From the NCBI GenBank assembly GCA_043747875.1, contig JAYTOI010000049.1:25393-89392 (forward strand): a DNA stretch of 64,000 bases, in the 5' to 3' direction. The translations under genes were made by a program, and so were the position numbers. Source of the DNA: CADEED01 sp043747875 (lineage in GTDB: Bacteria > Pseudomonadota > Gammaproteobacteria > Steroidobacterales > Steroidobacteraceae). Positions 24,696 through 34,425 of the stretch are shown here, piece by piece (position 1 is the stretch's first letter; each line of letters starts with the position of its first letter). The notes beneath the pieces were generated by a model that was not told the origin of the DNA, did no database searches, and saw only the letters and a list, made by a program, of their open reading frames with translations.

Positions 24696-25472
24696 TCAAC
24701 TGTCCGTGAATGGAGCGGACTGAATCATGTCGATGAACCCGAGGCGTATGAGAAAGCTCGTTCTCGAATCGGGACGCCGCGTGGCCTCGTTCTGCATCTC
24801 TTCGACCATTCGCTGCTTGAACTCGCCGCGCGGGTATCGATTCAACACTTCCCGCACCGCCGGTCGCCCGATGAGCGGCAGCCCGCGTCCGACGACATCG
24901 AGCGCCGCCCCGGCGTGGAGCAGGTGGTTTTCCGCGCCGTGCCTGAGTCCGACACGTACATCCAGGTGAAGTGAGATCGCATCCGCGATCCGATCGGCGC
25001 GTTCCCCCTCACAGCCATTGCTGCAAGCGAACTGATACGCGGCGCGGGCGCCTTCGACCGCGAAGCAGGCACAGCTCGTGTCCTGATACCGGTGAGGCTC
25101 GGTGAGGCCGAGGTCGTGCAGCAGGCTCGCCGCGAACAGAAGCTCGGCGTCGTGGCGGATGCGCCTTGCCTGCGCGATGGCCGCACCCCAGAAATACGTA
25201 CGCTGGCAATGATCGAACAACCATGCGGGGCTCAACGATTTGGCGTGCAGAATGGTGCGGAGCGCGAACGCCGAATCCGGTACGACGATTGCGCCGATGT
25301 CGACGCGGGACGATGCCTGGTCCTCGACCCCAAGTCGCAGACGCAGCTTGTGAGGTATGCGCGCGAGCTGCGATGCCACCACCTGACCCAGCAGGCGTAG
25401 CCGGTCTCGCCGGCTCAGTGAGCCTCCATGCGCATAGGGCCAGGGCTTGCCTGCGGCCGTTCTCACAACCAC
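24696..25472 (-). CDS. HD-domain hydrolase
   Basis: About 258 residues from a GTG at 25472 that overlaps the end of the MAPEG gene by ten bases. The HD motif set is seen: LFDHCQRTYFWGAAIAQARR (first His), LLFAASLLHDLGLTEPHRYQ (the HD pair), and AISLHLDVRVGLRHGAENHL, in the arrangement of cyanamide-hydratase-like HD proteins (YFWG...LLHDLG). Substrate unknown. The frame runs far upstream, but that part is out of step with the MAPEG gene that occupies it. It is convergent with the GlxA-like gene, nine bases away. Confidence 0.8.
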   Translation of the reverse strand: MVVRTAAGKPWPYAHGGSLSRRDRLRLLGQVVASQLARIPHKLRLRLGVEDQASSRVDIGAIVVPDSAFALRTILHAKSLSPAWLFDHCQRTYFWGAAIAQARRIRHDAELLFAASLLHDLGLTEPHRYQDTSCACFAVEGARAAYQFACSNGCEGERADRIADAISLHLDVRVGLRHGAENHLLHAGAALDVVGRGLPLIGRPAVREVLNRYPRGEFKQRMVEEMQNEATRRPDSRTSFLIRLGFIDMIQSAPFTDS

Positions 25473-25954
25473 TCTCCAGCTAGCTTGATGATCCAGATCC
25501 ACTGAATGACGACTTGGAGCACCAAGAATGCGAAGCGGATGCTCACGCCAGCTGTGCCGGTTGACACGAGATGCGCCAGCGACTGGCAGATGCGGGCAGC
25601 AACGAACCACAGCGCCAGCGGGTCGGTGGCGGAAGAATGGCCGCTCACGATGGCCACCATGAGAATTCCCGCCGCGGCAGGCAGGTTTTCGTAACAGTTT
25701 GCGTGCGCCCGACAGAGGCGCCCTGAAAATGGTGAGACATCCTCGCCGGACACCGCGAAGGAATCGGGCGCGCGCTTGCGCGATGCGACCAGGCTGACGC
25801 GCAGCAACACAATGCACGTCAACAACGCGAGAGCCCACGCCGAATAGAGCAATACCGCCAATGCCGAGAAAGACAACAACGAATTTTCCTTCCGCTGGGA
25901 TATTCGCTGATGATCGATCGTTGCGGCTAAAATAAGAAGTGTCGAGATTGACAT
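25463..25954 (-). CDS. MAPEG-family membrane protein
   Basis: Up to 163 residues; start at 25954 or at a later TTG near LLSFSALAVLLYSAWAL. Four hydrophobic segments with the MAPEG pattern: LSFSALAVLLYSAWALALLT, then RLCRAHANCYENLPAAAGIL (the RAxxNxxEN region that binds glutathione in the family), ALWFVAARICQSLAHLVSTG. Related proteins conjugate glutathione or reduce peroxides in the membrane. It overlaps the HD gene by ten bases, so the two are co-translated. Confidence 0.83.
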   Translation of the reverse strand: MSISTLLILAATIDHQRISQRKENSLLSFSALAVLLYSAWALALLTCIVLLRVSLVASRKRAPDSFAVSGEDVSPFSGRLCRAHANCYENLPAAAGILMVAIVSGHSSATDPLALWFVAARICQSLAHLVSTGTAGVSIRFAFLVLQVVIQWIWIIKLAGEWL

Positions 25955-26228
25955 CAAACGCGCTAAAGCAGACACGCAGGTTCGAGTCCGCCAGTTGGTG
26001 GCGTACTGGGCGATCTCCGTCGGCGCGCGTGGAATTTCGATCTCGCTCGGCAGCACAGGGATCACGCCCTTTGATTGGCGCCCACGGAGACAGCACGAGA
26101 ATGTTTTCGGTGCCGTCTCGCCATTCCCGCTGAGCACCGTGCTGAATAGCGGGTGCGTCGGCGTCCGGTCTAGCGGAAAGTGAAGCCCCTTGATCGGAGT
26201 TAGTTGGTGCTGTCGACGACGGAATTGA

Positions 26229-26711
26229 TCACGGCAGTCTTCGGAGACGCTTTTCCATCCGATAGTTAGTCATAGATTCGCCACGCACTGTGACCGTTTG
26301 TGGAGCAAGCACTTCGAATCCCACGGCTTCGAAGGTCGGTCGCGCGCTGATGCTTGCCTCGGCGAACAAGCGATTTAGTCCTCGAATGCGGGCAATGCCC
26401 TCGATGTGGGAGAAGAGCGCGCGTGCCACCCCGCGTCTGGAAATACGGGGATCAACGTACAACATGTCGAGATGGCCGTCTGGTTCCAGATCAGAGAACC
26501 CGGCTATGAGCCCATCTGTCTCGGCTACCCATGTGTGCTTGGCTGCGCATCGCCGGCCAAACTTCTCGGGGTCGATGAAGTCGGGAGCCCACGCCAGAAT
26601 TTGAGCTTCTGTATAGTCGCCCACGGCGATCTCGCGGACCGCCGCGCGAAAAATTGAAATCAGCACCGATACATCATCTTGTCTGTGCAGGCGTAGGATT
26701 ATTGAAGTCAT
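26229..26711 (-). CDS. GNAT-family N-acetyltransferase
   Basis: 160 residues from the ATG at 26711. It starts SIILRLHRQDDVSVLISIFR and contains the acetyl-CoA loop LDMLYVDPRISRRGVARALF (V-x-P-x-x-x-x-x-G-V/x-A) and LNRLFAEASISARPTFEAVG FE, a standard GNAT end. Substrate unknown. An IS5-family element is inserted 45 bases upstream of the start and has probably replaced the original promoter. Confidence 0.88.
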   Translation of the reverse strand: MTSIILRLHRQDDVSVLISIFRAAVREIAVGDYTEAQILAWAPDFIDPEKFGRRCAAKHTWVAETDGLIAGFSDLEPDGHLDMLYVDPRISRRGVARALFSHIEGIARIRGLNRLFAEASISARPTFEAVGFEVLAPQTVTVRGESMTNYRMEKRLRRLP

Positions 26712-26755
26712 ACTTGCGCTGCCGACTACCGTTTTGTAGTCCACACAATTCTTAG

Positions 26756-27906
26756 GGAATGTCTGAAAAACCGACCATGACGGCGGCCGGATGCGCAAAT
26801 ATCGATGCGAGGGTTGTCAGAGGGACACCGCGGTGCGGTAGTTCGATGGTTTTAGCGTCGAACCATCGCATTTGCCGCTCTGCACTGACAGGTCTCCTAC
26901 GCATTCAGCAATCGCCTGCGGTGCATGAAGAGGTTTGCCAGCGCCGCACTGACCTCGAGTCGGTGCAGGTTCTTCTCCAGGCCGCGGTAGCGCACTTTCT
27001 GGAATCCGAACACTCGCTTGATGACTCCGATCGCGTGCTCGACCTTGGCGCGCACGCTCGACTTGGTGCGGTTCTGGGCTTTGATCGTCTCATCGATGCG
27101 CTCGCCCCACCGATAGCGCTGGTTGGTGAAATCCCGCGCGCGCGGCGCCGCCTTGCGCATCTCTTCTTTCTGTCCGCGATAAGCCTGATCGCCCCATACC
27201 CGGGTCTCCTTGCCATGCAGCAGGTGCGACAGCGCGAGCGAATCGGCGACATTGGCCGCCGAGGCCAGAATCGTGTGGATCAGCTTGCTCTTGCTGTCGA
27301 CGCCCAGGTGCGCCTTCATGCCGAAATACCACTGCTTACCCTTGGCGGTCTGATGCATCTCCGGGTCGCGCCCTTTGTCCTTGTTCTTGGTCGAGCTCGG
27401 CGCGCTGATGATCGTCGCATCGACAATGGTGCCGTTGGCGATCTTGATGCCATGGATGCGCAGGTACTCGTTCACCGCCGCCAGCAGCTTCTTGCCCAAC
27501 TTGTGCTTCTTCAGCAGATGCCGGAACTTGCAGATCGTGCTCTCATCCGGAACCGATTCCACCCCAAGGTCGATGCCGACAAACGACCGCATCGACACCG
27601 GGTCGTACAGCGCCTCTTCCACCGCCGGGTCCGAAAGGTTGAACCACAACTGCAAGAAGTACATCCGCAGCATCTTCTGAAGCTCGATCGGCGGGCGCCC
27701 GCCAAGCTCGCTCATCTTCGGGTACACCGGCTCCACCACCTCGGCCAGTTCCCGCCACGGCACGATCAATGCCATGTCCGAAAGGAACTGTGCACGGCGC
27801 GTGGTCTTCATGTGCTTCTCGAACCCAGTCAGTGTCTGCTGCTTCATCGAACTACTCGCTCGATGAGAACCTTCACGTCAGACTATGCCGGTAAATCAGA
27901 GATTCC
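26756..27906 (-). mobile_element. complete IS5-family insertion sequence
   Basis: 1151 bases. The ends GGAATGTCTGAAAAACCG (left) and GGAATCTCTGATTTACCG (right, read inward) are imperfect inverted repeats, and the element is flanked by TTAG on both sides (26752-26755, 27907-27910), a YTAR target duplication as expected for IS5. One intact transposase gene on the minus strand fills it. It lies directly upstream of the GNAT gene. Confidence 0.92.
26897..27847 (-). CDS. IS5-family transposase
   Basis: 316 residues, complete. N-terminus MKQQTLTGFEKHMKTTRRAQ, FLSDMALIVPWRELAEVVEP; DDE elements: NGTIVDATIISAPSSTKNKD (first Asp), RVWGDQAYRGQKEEMRKAAP (second Asp) and RAKVEHAIGVIKRVFGFQKV (Glu). This is the IS5 subgroup pattern, with no frameshift, so the element may be active. 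Confidence 0.95.
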   Translation of the reverse strand: MKQQTLTGFEKHMKTTRRAQFLSDMALIVPWRELAEVVEPVYPKMSELGGRPPIELQKMLRMYFLQLWFNLSDPAVEEALYDPVSMRSFVGIDLGVESVPDESTICKFRHLLKKHKLGKKLLAAVNEYLRIHGIKIANGTIVDATIISAPSSTKNKDKGRDPEMHQTAKGKQWYFGMKAHLGVDSKSKLIHTILASAANVADSLALSHLLHGKETRVWGDQAYRGQKEEMRKAAPRARDFTNQRYRWGERIDETIKAQNRTKSSVRAKVEHAIGVIKRVFGFQKVRYRGLEKNLHRLEVSAALANLFMHRRRLLNA

Positions 27907-27910
27907 TTAG

Positions 27911-28251
27911 ATGCCGCTGCCTTGAATTCCTTCCAGATTGTATCAACGAGGGCTATCCGCCTTTTATCTCCGGCCTGACGGATGTGGCGGGCCGAATAGG
28001 CTTGCGCTGAGTCCTGCGATAACGGGCGTCTCGGGTTTGTCGTTGCATCTCTGAAGCCGTGCTGAATAGGGGTGCCTTTGAAGCGACGAATTGGTGATTT
28101 GGTGCGAGGTATTTCCTGGTATGGATATTCGGGAATATTCGAAAGGCCCTGTAATTCATGCGCTTTTGGAGCCGGTATGAATCCCTCTCTCCGCCAATTA
28201 CCTAAGAAGCCGCGGTGGCGCGCTCCATTACCTCTGGCTACACTGCCCGTC
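27911..28251 (+). other. intergenic region with tRNA-Ser-like end
   Basis: It lies between the IS5 element and the metal-efflux operon. At 28176-28196 TATGAATCCCTCTCTCCGCC is the closest match in the window to the 3' end of a tRNA-Ser, without the tRNA body. CCGTGCTGAATAGGGG at 28057-28072 repeats a stretch found at 26137. No open frame here is convincing. The promoter of the efflux operon is expected at the right end. Confidence 0.5.
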
Positions 28252-28641
28252 ATGCGTCGATTTGGACCAATGGTTTGCGTCTTGATGTGCATCAGCTTTG
28301 CGCTGTTGCCCTTCAACACGCTGCATGCGCATGTGTCGGCCGATCACGACGACCACACATTGCTGCATGGCGGTCATACACATGACTCGATAGTTGGCGA
28401 ACCACCGCACGAGACGGCCGAAGGCGAGCAGGTCGTACAGGCGCATTTTGCGGTGGCCGATGCGGGCACCTCGCTTGGCTGGGTGCAATGGTTGACGCTG
28501 ATCTTTGCCCTCGGCTCGCTTCTGCTTTTTGCTCCTCGCGTCTTTTTCGTCCCTCGACCTCCCGGGCCAGACGACAGGCCTGTCCACAGTCGCGGGCATT
28601 GGCGACCGCTACTGCGCGGTCCGCCCCTCACTTCCATCTAG
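28252..28641 (+). CDS. His-rich periplasmic/membrane protein of metal-efflux operon
   Basis: 129 residues from the ATG at 28252. A signal sequence (MRRFGPMVCVLMCISFALLP) is followed by a His/Asp-rich segment HAHVSADHDDHTLLHGGHTH DS, then one hydrophobic segment (WVQWLTLIFALGSLLLFAP) and a basic tail. The His cluster suggests metal binding in the periplasm. Its place at the head of a czcCBA set resembles CzcI-type or CnrX-type accessory proteins, but the sequence is not clearly homologous to either. Confidence 0.65.
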   Translation: MRRFGPMVCVLMCISFALLPFNTLHAHVSADHDDHTLLHGGHTHDSIVGEPPHETAEGEQVVQAHFAVADAGTSLGWVQWLTLIFALGSLLLFAPRVFFVPRPPGPDDRPVHSRGHWRPLLRGPPLTSI

Positions 28642-28738
28642 ATCTGTCCTGAGGCTGCACTTGGGCGCGTTTGCGCCTGAGCGGTAGCTTCACCGATCAA
28701 GAGACGCTCGCCTCGCGGGCGGTAGATGGAGTGGTTCG

Positions 28739-30013
28739 ATGTCATCTTCCCCGATTCGCGGCGTGTGCCTGACCGCATGCGCCTTGTTGTCATTCGCGTA
28801 CGGCGCCCCATCCGTCGCCGAAGACGCCGCGCGCGTTCTTACGTTGCGCGATGCGCTCACGAAGACGCTCGAGCGTAATCCAGACCTCAAAGCGTTTGGC
28901 TTCGAAATCGAGGCGCAAGCCGGGCGCATCCAGCAGGCGGGCGCGCGGCCAAGTCCTGAAGTCGGTCTCTTGGTTGAGAATGGGTTCGGCAGTGGAACGC
29001 GCAACAGCCTCGATGCTGCTGAAACTACGCTGAGCATCGGGTTCGCTATCGAGCGCGGTGCTCGCGAGCGTCGCATCGATGTCGCCAATGCCGGCAACGA
29101 TCTGCTCGGCACCGAAGCGACCATCCGGCGCCTCGACATCGCCGCGGAGACCGCCCGTCGATACATCGCCGTGCTCGAGGGTCAATCGCAGGTCACGCAA
29201 ACCAAAAATGCCACTCGAGTCGGCGAGCATACGCTGCTCGCTGTGCAGACACGCGTCCGCGCTGCGAAGGTGCCCGCGGCGGAAGAATCCCGCGCGCAGG
29301 CGCAACTGGCGCGCACGCAGCTTGATGAAGAACATGCCGAACACGAATTGCTTTCCGCACGACGTCGCCTCGGCGCGCTGTGGGGCGATATCGAAGCCGA
29401 TTTCGACACAGCGGGTGGCGAACTATCGTCATTGCCAGTGCTCGAGCCCTTTGAATCGTTGCGCTCACGGCTGCAACACAACCCGGATTTCTCGCGGCTC
29501 GTGTCGCAGAAGCGGGTGCGCGAAGCGGAGTTGCGCCTGGCTGAGATGCGCCGCCGGCCGCCGTGGCATGTCACCGCGGCGGTACGAAGATTCGAGGACG
29601 TTGGCGACCACGCGTTCATCGTCGGACTCACAGTGCCGCTGGCAAGCCGCGACCTGGCACGGGGCGCGATTTCCGAAGCGCGCGCGAATTCGGCCGCTAT
29701 CGACGCGCGCGGAGACGCCCTGCGCGTGCAGATCGATGCCGAACTCTTCGCGCTATACCAGGAGCTGCGACACGCGTACGCCGAAGTGACCGCGCTTGCC
29801 AAGGACGTGTTGCCGCGCATGGAAGAAGCCGAGCAGCAATCGCGTTTTGCCTACGAGCGCGGGCGATACGGCTACATGGAGTGGGCCGCGGCGCAGCGCG
29901 AGCTGCTGGACGCGCGCCGTGCGCTCCTCGAAGCCACCGCTGACGTCCATCGCCATCGCATTGAAATCGAACGCCTGACCGGTGGCGCGCTCACCGCTGC
30001 CATCCTGCCCTGA
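28739..30013 (+). CDS. czcC: CzcC-like outer-membrane efflux protein
   Basis: 424 residues, TolC fold. A signal peptide (MSSSPIRGVCLTACALLSFA) leads to TLRDALTKTLERNPDLKAFG FEIEAQ and two repeats of long coiled helices: RPSPEVGLLVENGFGSG, ARRYIAVLEGQSQVTQTKNA and RRPPWHVTAAVRRFEDVGDH, VGLTVPLASRDLARGAISEA. The sequence follows heavy-metal RND partners (CzcC/CusC group). It forms the outer-membrane channel with the MFP and RND proteins encoded directly downstream. Confidence 0.88.
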   Translation: MSSSPIRGVCLTACALLSFAYGAPSVAEDAARVLTLRDALTKTLERNPDLKAFGFEIEAQAGRIQQAGARPSPEVGLLVENGFGSGTRNSLDAAETTLSIGFAIERGARERRIDVANAGNDLLGTEATIRRLDIAAETARRYIAVLEGQSQVTQTKNATRVGEHTLLAVQTRVRAAKVPAAEESRAQAQLARTQLDEEHAEHELLSARRRLGALWGDIEADFDTAGGELSSLPVLEPFESLRSRLQHNPDFSRLVSQKRVREAELRLAEMRRRPPWHVTAAVRRFEDVGDHAFIVGLTVPLASRDLARGAISEARANSAAIDARGDALRVQIDAELFALYQELRHAYAEVTALAKDVLPRMEEAEQQSRFAYERGRYGYMEWAAAQRELLDARRALLEATADVHRHRIEIERLTGGALTAAILP

Positions 30014-30021
30014 GAATCAGC

Positions 30022-31248
30022 ATGAACAAACTACTTTGGATCGTTCTCGCCCTTGCAGTCACTGCCTGTCAACGCCAGGAAGCGCCGCAGGGAGAGTCGG
30101 CGGAACACGCTGCAGCGGCGGAACCGGCGAAGGGTCCGCATCGCGGCCGCATGCTGGTCGATGGGCCATTCGCCATTGAGCTCGCCATTTTTGAAAACGG
30201 AGTTCCGCCCGAGTACCACGCGTGGCCCAGCCTCGACGGTAAACCGCTGCCCCTCGATCAGGTGGATTTCAAAATTGAACTCAGGCGCCTGGGCGACAAA
30301 GTCGATCGTTTCTCGTTCGTGCCGCAGGAAGACTACCTGCGGGGCGATGGCGTGGTGACCGAGCCTCACTCATTCGTCGTGAAGGTGACTGCAAGCCACG
30401 GCGGCAAGACCCATGAATGGAGTTACGACAGCTTTGAAGGGCGCACGAGCATCGCCGCCGACATCGCTGCGACGGCCGGCATCGAGACAGAAGTTGCCGG
30501 CCCGACGGCACTGACCGAAACCGTCACCGTCTACGGCCGCATCGTGGCTGATCGCTCGCGCCAACGAGAGGTGGCCGCGCGTTTTCCGGGCGTGGTTCGC
30601 GCAGTGCGCAGGAATCTCGGCGATTCGGTGCGTGCAGGCGAGCAACTCGCCACCATCGAGAGCAACGAGAGCCTGCAGACGTATTCTGTGGAAGCGCCGA
30701 TTGCCGGCGTCATCACGCAGCGCGATGCAAATCCGGGTGAACAGTCATCCGATCGGGTGCTGTTCACGGTCACCGATCCTTCCACGGTGTGGGCAGAGCT
30801 TTCGGTGTTCCCAAGAGACCGCGGTCGCGTTCGTCCGGGAGCCACGGTGCTCGTGAAGGCGGCCGACTCGGACACCACCTCGGCCGGCCGCATTGCGCGC
30901 GTCGACGTGCAGGCTGCGGCGAACCAATCCGTCACCGCGCGCGTCGCGCTCGACAACAGCAAGGGAGACTTCCTTGCTGGCGCGCATGTCACGGCCGACA
31001 TCGCCGTATCGCAACGCACAGTGCCATTGGCCGTCAAGAGCAGCGCGTTGCAACCCTTCCGTGACTTCACGGTCGTCTTCGAGCAGGTGGGCGACACCTA
31101 CGAAGTACGAATGCTGGAACTCGGCGAGCAGCACGGCGATTGGGTTGAAGTGCTGGGCGGATTGGAGTCCGGAGCGCGCTACGTCACCGAGAACAGTTTT
31201 CTCATCAAGCAGGACGTCGAGAAATCCGGCGCCTCGCACGATCACTAG
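30022..31248 (+). CDS. czcB: CzcB-like membrane fusion lipoprotein
   Basis: 408 residues. The N-terminus MNKLLWIVLALAVTACQRQE has a lipobox (AVTAC), so it is anchored in the inner membrane by lipid. Residues 40-135 form a periplasmic metal-facing domain (GPFAIELAIFENGVPPEYHA, SYDSFEGRTSIAADIAATAG), then the hairpin/lipoyl part VVRAVRRNLGDSVRAGEQLA and EAPIAGVITQRDANPGEQSS. This is the adaptor of CzcCBA-type pumps. It begins nine bases after czcC. Confidence 0.9.
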   Translation: MNKLLWIVLALAVTACQRQEAPQGESAEHAAAAEPAKGPHRGRMLVDGPFAIELAIFENGVPPEYHAWPSLDGKPLPLDQVDFKIELRRLGDKVDRFSFVPQEDYLRGDGVVTEPHSFVVKVTASHGGKTHEWSYDSFEGRTSIAADIAATAGIETEVAGPTALTETVTVYGRIVADRSRQREVAARFPGVVRAVRRNLGDSVRAGEQLATIESNESLQTYSVEAPIAGVITQRDANPGEQSSDRVLFTVTDPSTVWAELSVFPRDRGRVRPGATVLVKAADSDTTSAGRIARVDVQAAANQSVTARVALDNSKGDFLAGAHVTADIAVSQRTVPLAVKSSALQPFRDFTVVFEQVGDTYEVRMLELGEQHGDWVEVLGGLESGARYVTENSFLIKQDVEKSGASHDH

Positions 31249-31305
31249 GAGCGCGCCATGCCGCTGCTGCTGCCGCGGCTCGGGGCGAGTAGCTGAGGCA
31301 CAATC

Positions 31306-34300
31306 ATGATTGAACGCATTCTGCAATCTGCCATCGCGCGTCGTGGGCTCGTCATGCTCGCAACAGTGGCGCTGGCAGCGCTCGGGGTCTGGAGCTTCAC
31401 GCGTTTGCCGATCGATGCGCTGCCCGACATCACGAACGTCCAGGTCATCGTCAACGTCGAGGCGCCGGGCTACACGCCGCTCGAAGCCGAGCAACGCATC
31501 GCGGTGCCGCTGGAAACGGCGATGGCCGGCCTGCCGCGCCTTTCATACACGCGTTCGCTGTCGCGATACGGGCTGGCGCAGGTGACTGTCGTTTTTCGAG
31601 ACGGCACCGACATCTATTTTGCGCGACAGCTCGTGTCCGAGCGTGTGACAGCGGCGCGCGGGCAGCTCCCCGAAGGGCGCGAGCCTGTGCTCGGGCCGAT
31701 CGCTACCGGGCTCGGCGAGATCTTCATGTTCACCGTGGATGCGGAGTCGGGTGCCAGGAATGCCGATGGCTCCGAAATCACACCGATTGACCTGCGCTCC
31801 GTGCACGACTGGATAATCCGGCCGCAGCTCCTTCGCGTACCCGGTGTGGTCGAAGTCAATCCCATCGGTGGCTACAAGAAGGAAATCCTGATCGCACCTG
31901 ACCCAGCCAAACTACTGGCAAATGGCGTATCCCACGAAGAACTCGTACTCGCAGTCGAGGAGAACAACAGCAATCGTGGAACTGGGTACATCGAGCGCAA
32001 TGGCGCGCAGTGGTTGATGCGCGTGCCTGGCCAGGCGCGACAGATCGAAGATCTCGGCTCCATCGTCATCAAACAGACCGGAGGGGTACCGCTGCGCGTG
32101 CGCGATGTCGCGAGCGTTTCGGTGGGCCGGGAGCTGCGCACCGGCGCCGCCACGCAGAACGGCCGTGAAGTCGTCATGAGCACGGTGTTCATGCTCATAG
32201 GCGAGAATAGTCGCGCGGTGGCTCGAGGTGTTGCAGCCCAGCTCGAGAAAATCAAACCATCACTGCCTCCCGGAATTACCGCCACCGCGGTCTACGACCG
32301 CACGCGCCTCGTGGACAGTACGCTCAGTACCGTCAGCAAAAACCTGCTGGAAGGTGCGTTGCTGGTGGTGATCGTGCTGTTCGTGCTGCTCGGCAATGTC
32401 CGTGCCGCATTGCTCACGGCCGCGGTGATCCCACTGGCAATGTTCATGACGATCACGGGGATGGTGCAGACCGGCGTCACGGCCAACCTCATGAGCCTGG
32501 GCGCGCTCGACTTCGGCCTCATTGTCGATGGTGCCGTGATCATCGTCGAGAACAGCTTGCGACGTTTGTCGGAGTCAGCGAGAGAAGGGAGGCCATTGCC
32601 GTTGGTCGAGCGTCTCGGGCTGGTGTACCTCGCAACCCGGGAAGTGATTCGCCCAGCGCTGTTCGGTGTGTTCATCATCACGGCCGTCTATCTGCCGCTG
32701 CTCGCGCTCACCGGCGTCGAAGGCAAGATGTTCCATCCAATGGCCATCACGGTAATCATTGCCCTGCTGTCGGCGATGCTGCTGTCACTGACGTTTGTGC
32801 CAGCGGGCGTCGCGCTGTTGTTCCGCACGCCGCGACCCGAGAAACACAACGTGGTGATGGCGGCGGCGAGTTCGGCATACAAGCCGATTCTTGCGTTCGC
32901 GCTCCTGCGCCGCTGGCCGATAGTCGTCGGCGTTTCGGGGCTGACGCTCCTCTGCGGCCTGCTTGCCATGCGCTTGGGAACAGAGTTCATCCCGAACCTC
33001 GACGAAGGCGACATCGCGATGCACGCGTTGCGCATTCCAGGTACATCGCTTGGCCAGGCTATACGCCAGCAGCAACAGCTCGAGGAGAAGGTGAAGCAGC
33101 TACCGGAGGTGGAACGCGTGTTCGCCAAGATCGGCACCGCGGAAGTCGCGACCGAAGCGGCGCCGCCGAGCGTTGCCGACAATTTCATCATCCTGAAGCC
33201 GCGCGATCAGTGGCCCGATCCTGACAAGTCGAAGAATCAATTCGTGGCGGAGCTCGAAGCGCAAGTCACGCCCGTGCCCGGCAATCGATACGAATTTTTG
33301 CAGCCGATTCAGATGCGGTTCAACGAACTCATCGCGGGAGTTCGCGCGGAGCTTGCCGTAAAGGTGTACGGCGATGATTTCGACACGCTGGTTGGCTTGG
33401 GTGCTGAAATCGGTAAGGCGGTCGGCAGCGTATCGGGTGCCGCCGATGTGGCCGTCGAACAAGCCACTGGTTTGCCAGTGCTCACGGTGGAACCCAAGCG
33501 CGAGGCGCTCGCGCGACTCGGCCTCAACATCAAACAAGTGCAGGATCTCGTTGCCATGGCCGTGGGCGGAGCCGTTGCTGGCCAGTTCTATGAAGGCGAT
33601 CGCCGCTCGGACATCGTCGTGCGGCTGTCCGAGGAATTGCGGACCGATTCCGCGGCGCTTTTGCGACTGCCCGTGCAACTTGCCGACGGCGGGTATGTGC
33701 CGCTGGGCGAAGTGGTGGATTTGCGTCTCGATACGGGTCTGAATCAGATCAATCGCGAGAGCGGCAAACGCCGGGTGGTCGTTGCTGCCAACGTGCGCGG
33801 GCGTGATCTCGGTTCGTTCGTGCAGGACGTCAAGCAGGCGATCGACGATCAGGTCGAACTACCGGCCGGATACTGGCTGGAGTTCGGGGGCACGTTCGAA
33901 CAACTGGAATCCGCGTCTCGCCGGCTGGCGATTGTCGTGCCGATCACTCTGGCCCTCATCGCCTGCTTGCTGTTCATGGCCTTGCGCTCCGCGCGCGATG
34001 CAGCGGTCATCTTTTCTGGCATCCCCCTTGCGCTGACGGGCGGCGTGCTGGCGCTTTGGCTGCGGGGCATACCATTGTCGATCTCCGCGGGTGTCGGCTT
34101 CATCGCATTGTCGGGTATCGCAGTTCTCAACGGACTCGTCATGGTGAGCTTCATCCGCGACCTTCGGGCGCAAGGTACTGCGCTGGATGATGCGATTACG
34201 CAGGGCGCCCTCACGCGCCTGCGGCCGGTGCTGATGACCGCGCTCGTGGCCGCGCTGGGCTTCATTCCGATGGCCTTCAACAGTGGTATCGGCAGCGAAG

Positions 34301-34425
34301 TGCAGCGACCGCTCGCCACCGTAGTCATTGGCGGCATCGTGTCCTCGACACTGCTCACGCTGCTGGTATTGCCCGCACTGTATCGATTGGCGTATCGACA
34401 CAACATCGCACATGCACACGGCTAG
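31306..34425 (+). CDS. czcA: CzcA-like heavy-metal efflux RND transporter
   Basis: 1039 residues, normal length. N-terminus MIERILQSAIARRGLVMLAT, then TRLPIDALPDITNVQVIVNV and the porter domains. The proton-relay segment in TM4 reads SLGALDFGLIVDGAVIIVEN, carrying the DFGxxxDGAV..VEN motif that defines heavy-metal RND pumps. Twelve membrane segments, two large periplasmic loops. It exports divalent cations (Co, Zn, Cd class) with CzcB and CzcC; the exact metal cannot be read from sequence. The three genes are in one operon with a 57-base gap before czcA. Confidence 0.93.
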   Translation: MIERILQSAIARRGLVMLATVALAALGVWSFTRLPIDALPDITNVQVIVNVEAPGYTPLEAEQRIAVPLETAMAGLPRLSYTRSLSRYGLAQVTVVFRDGTDIYFARQLVSERVTAARGQLPEGREPVLGPIATGLGEIFMFTVDAESGARNADGSEITPIDLRSVHDWIIRPQLLRVPGVVEVNPIGGYKKEILIAPDPAKLLANGVSHEELVLAVEENNSNRGTGYIERNGAQWLMRVPGQARQIEDLGSIVIKQTGGVPLRVRDVASVSVGRELRTGAATQNGREVVMSTVFMLIGENSRAVARGVAAQLEKIKPSLPPGITATAVYDRTRLVDSTLSTVSKNLLEGALLVVIVLFVLLGNVRAALLTAAVIPLAMFMTITGMVQTGVTANLMSLGALDFGLIVDGAVIIVENSLRRLSESAREGRPLPLVERLGLVYLATREVIRPALFGVFIITAVYLPLLALTGVEGKMFHPMAITVIIALLSAMLLSLTFVPAGVALLFRTPRPEKHNVVMAAASSAYKPILAFALLRRWPIVVGVSGLTLLCGLLAMRLGTEFIPNLDEGDIAMHALRIPGTSLGQAIRQQQQLEEKVKQLPEVERVFAKIGTAEVATEAAPPSVADNFIILKPRDQWPDPDKSKNQFVAELEAQVTPVPGNRYEFLQPIQMRFNELIAGVRAELAVKVYGDDFDTLVGLGAEIGKAVGSVSGAADVAVEQATGLPVLTVEPKREALARLGLNIKQVQDLVAMAVGGAVAGQFYEGDRRSDIVVRLSEELRTDSAALLRLPVQLADGGYVPLGEVVDLRLDTGLNQINRESGKRRVVVAANVRGRDLGSFVQDVKQAIDDQVELPAGYWLEFGGTFEQLESASRRLAIVVPITLALIACLLFMALRSARDAAVIFSGIPLALTGGVLALWLRGIPLSISAGVGFIALSGIAVLNGLVMVSFIRDLRAQGTALDDAITQGALTRLRPVLMTALVAALGFIPMAFNSGIGSEVQRPLATVVIGGIVSSTLLTLLVLPALYRLAYRHNIAHAHG

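Noticed and set aside
24696..26096. One long 466-codon HD protein
   Set aside because: The upstream 200 codons overlap the MAPEG gene in another frame and have no family character; the HD protein is better started at the GTG at 25472.
26137..28072. A direct repeat CCGTGCTGAATAG at 26137 and 28057 as target duplication of a composite element
   Set aside because: The similarity stops after about 16 bases and does not coincide with the IS5 ends, which have their own TTAG duplications. It may be chance or an old dispersed repeat.
28252..34425. Copper/silver efflux (CusCBA) instead of Czc
   Set aside because: The TM4 segment of the RND protein carries the D...D...E arrangement of the divalent-cation group, and no CusF-type gene is present. 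The exact metal remains open.
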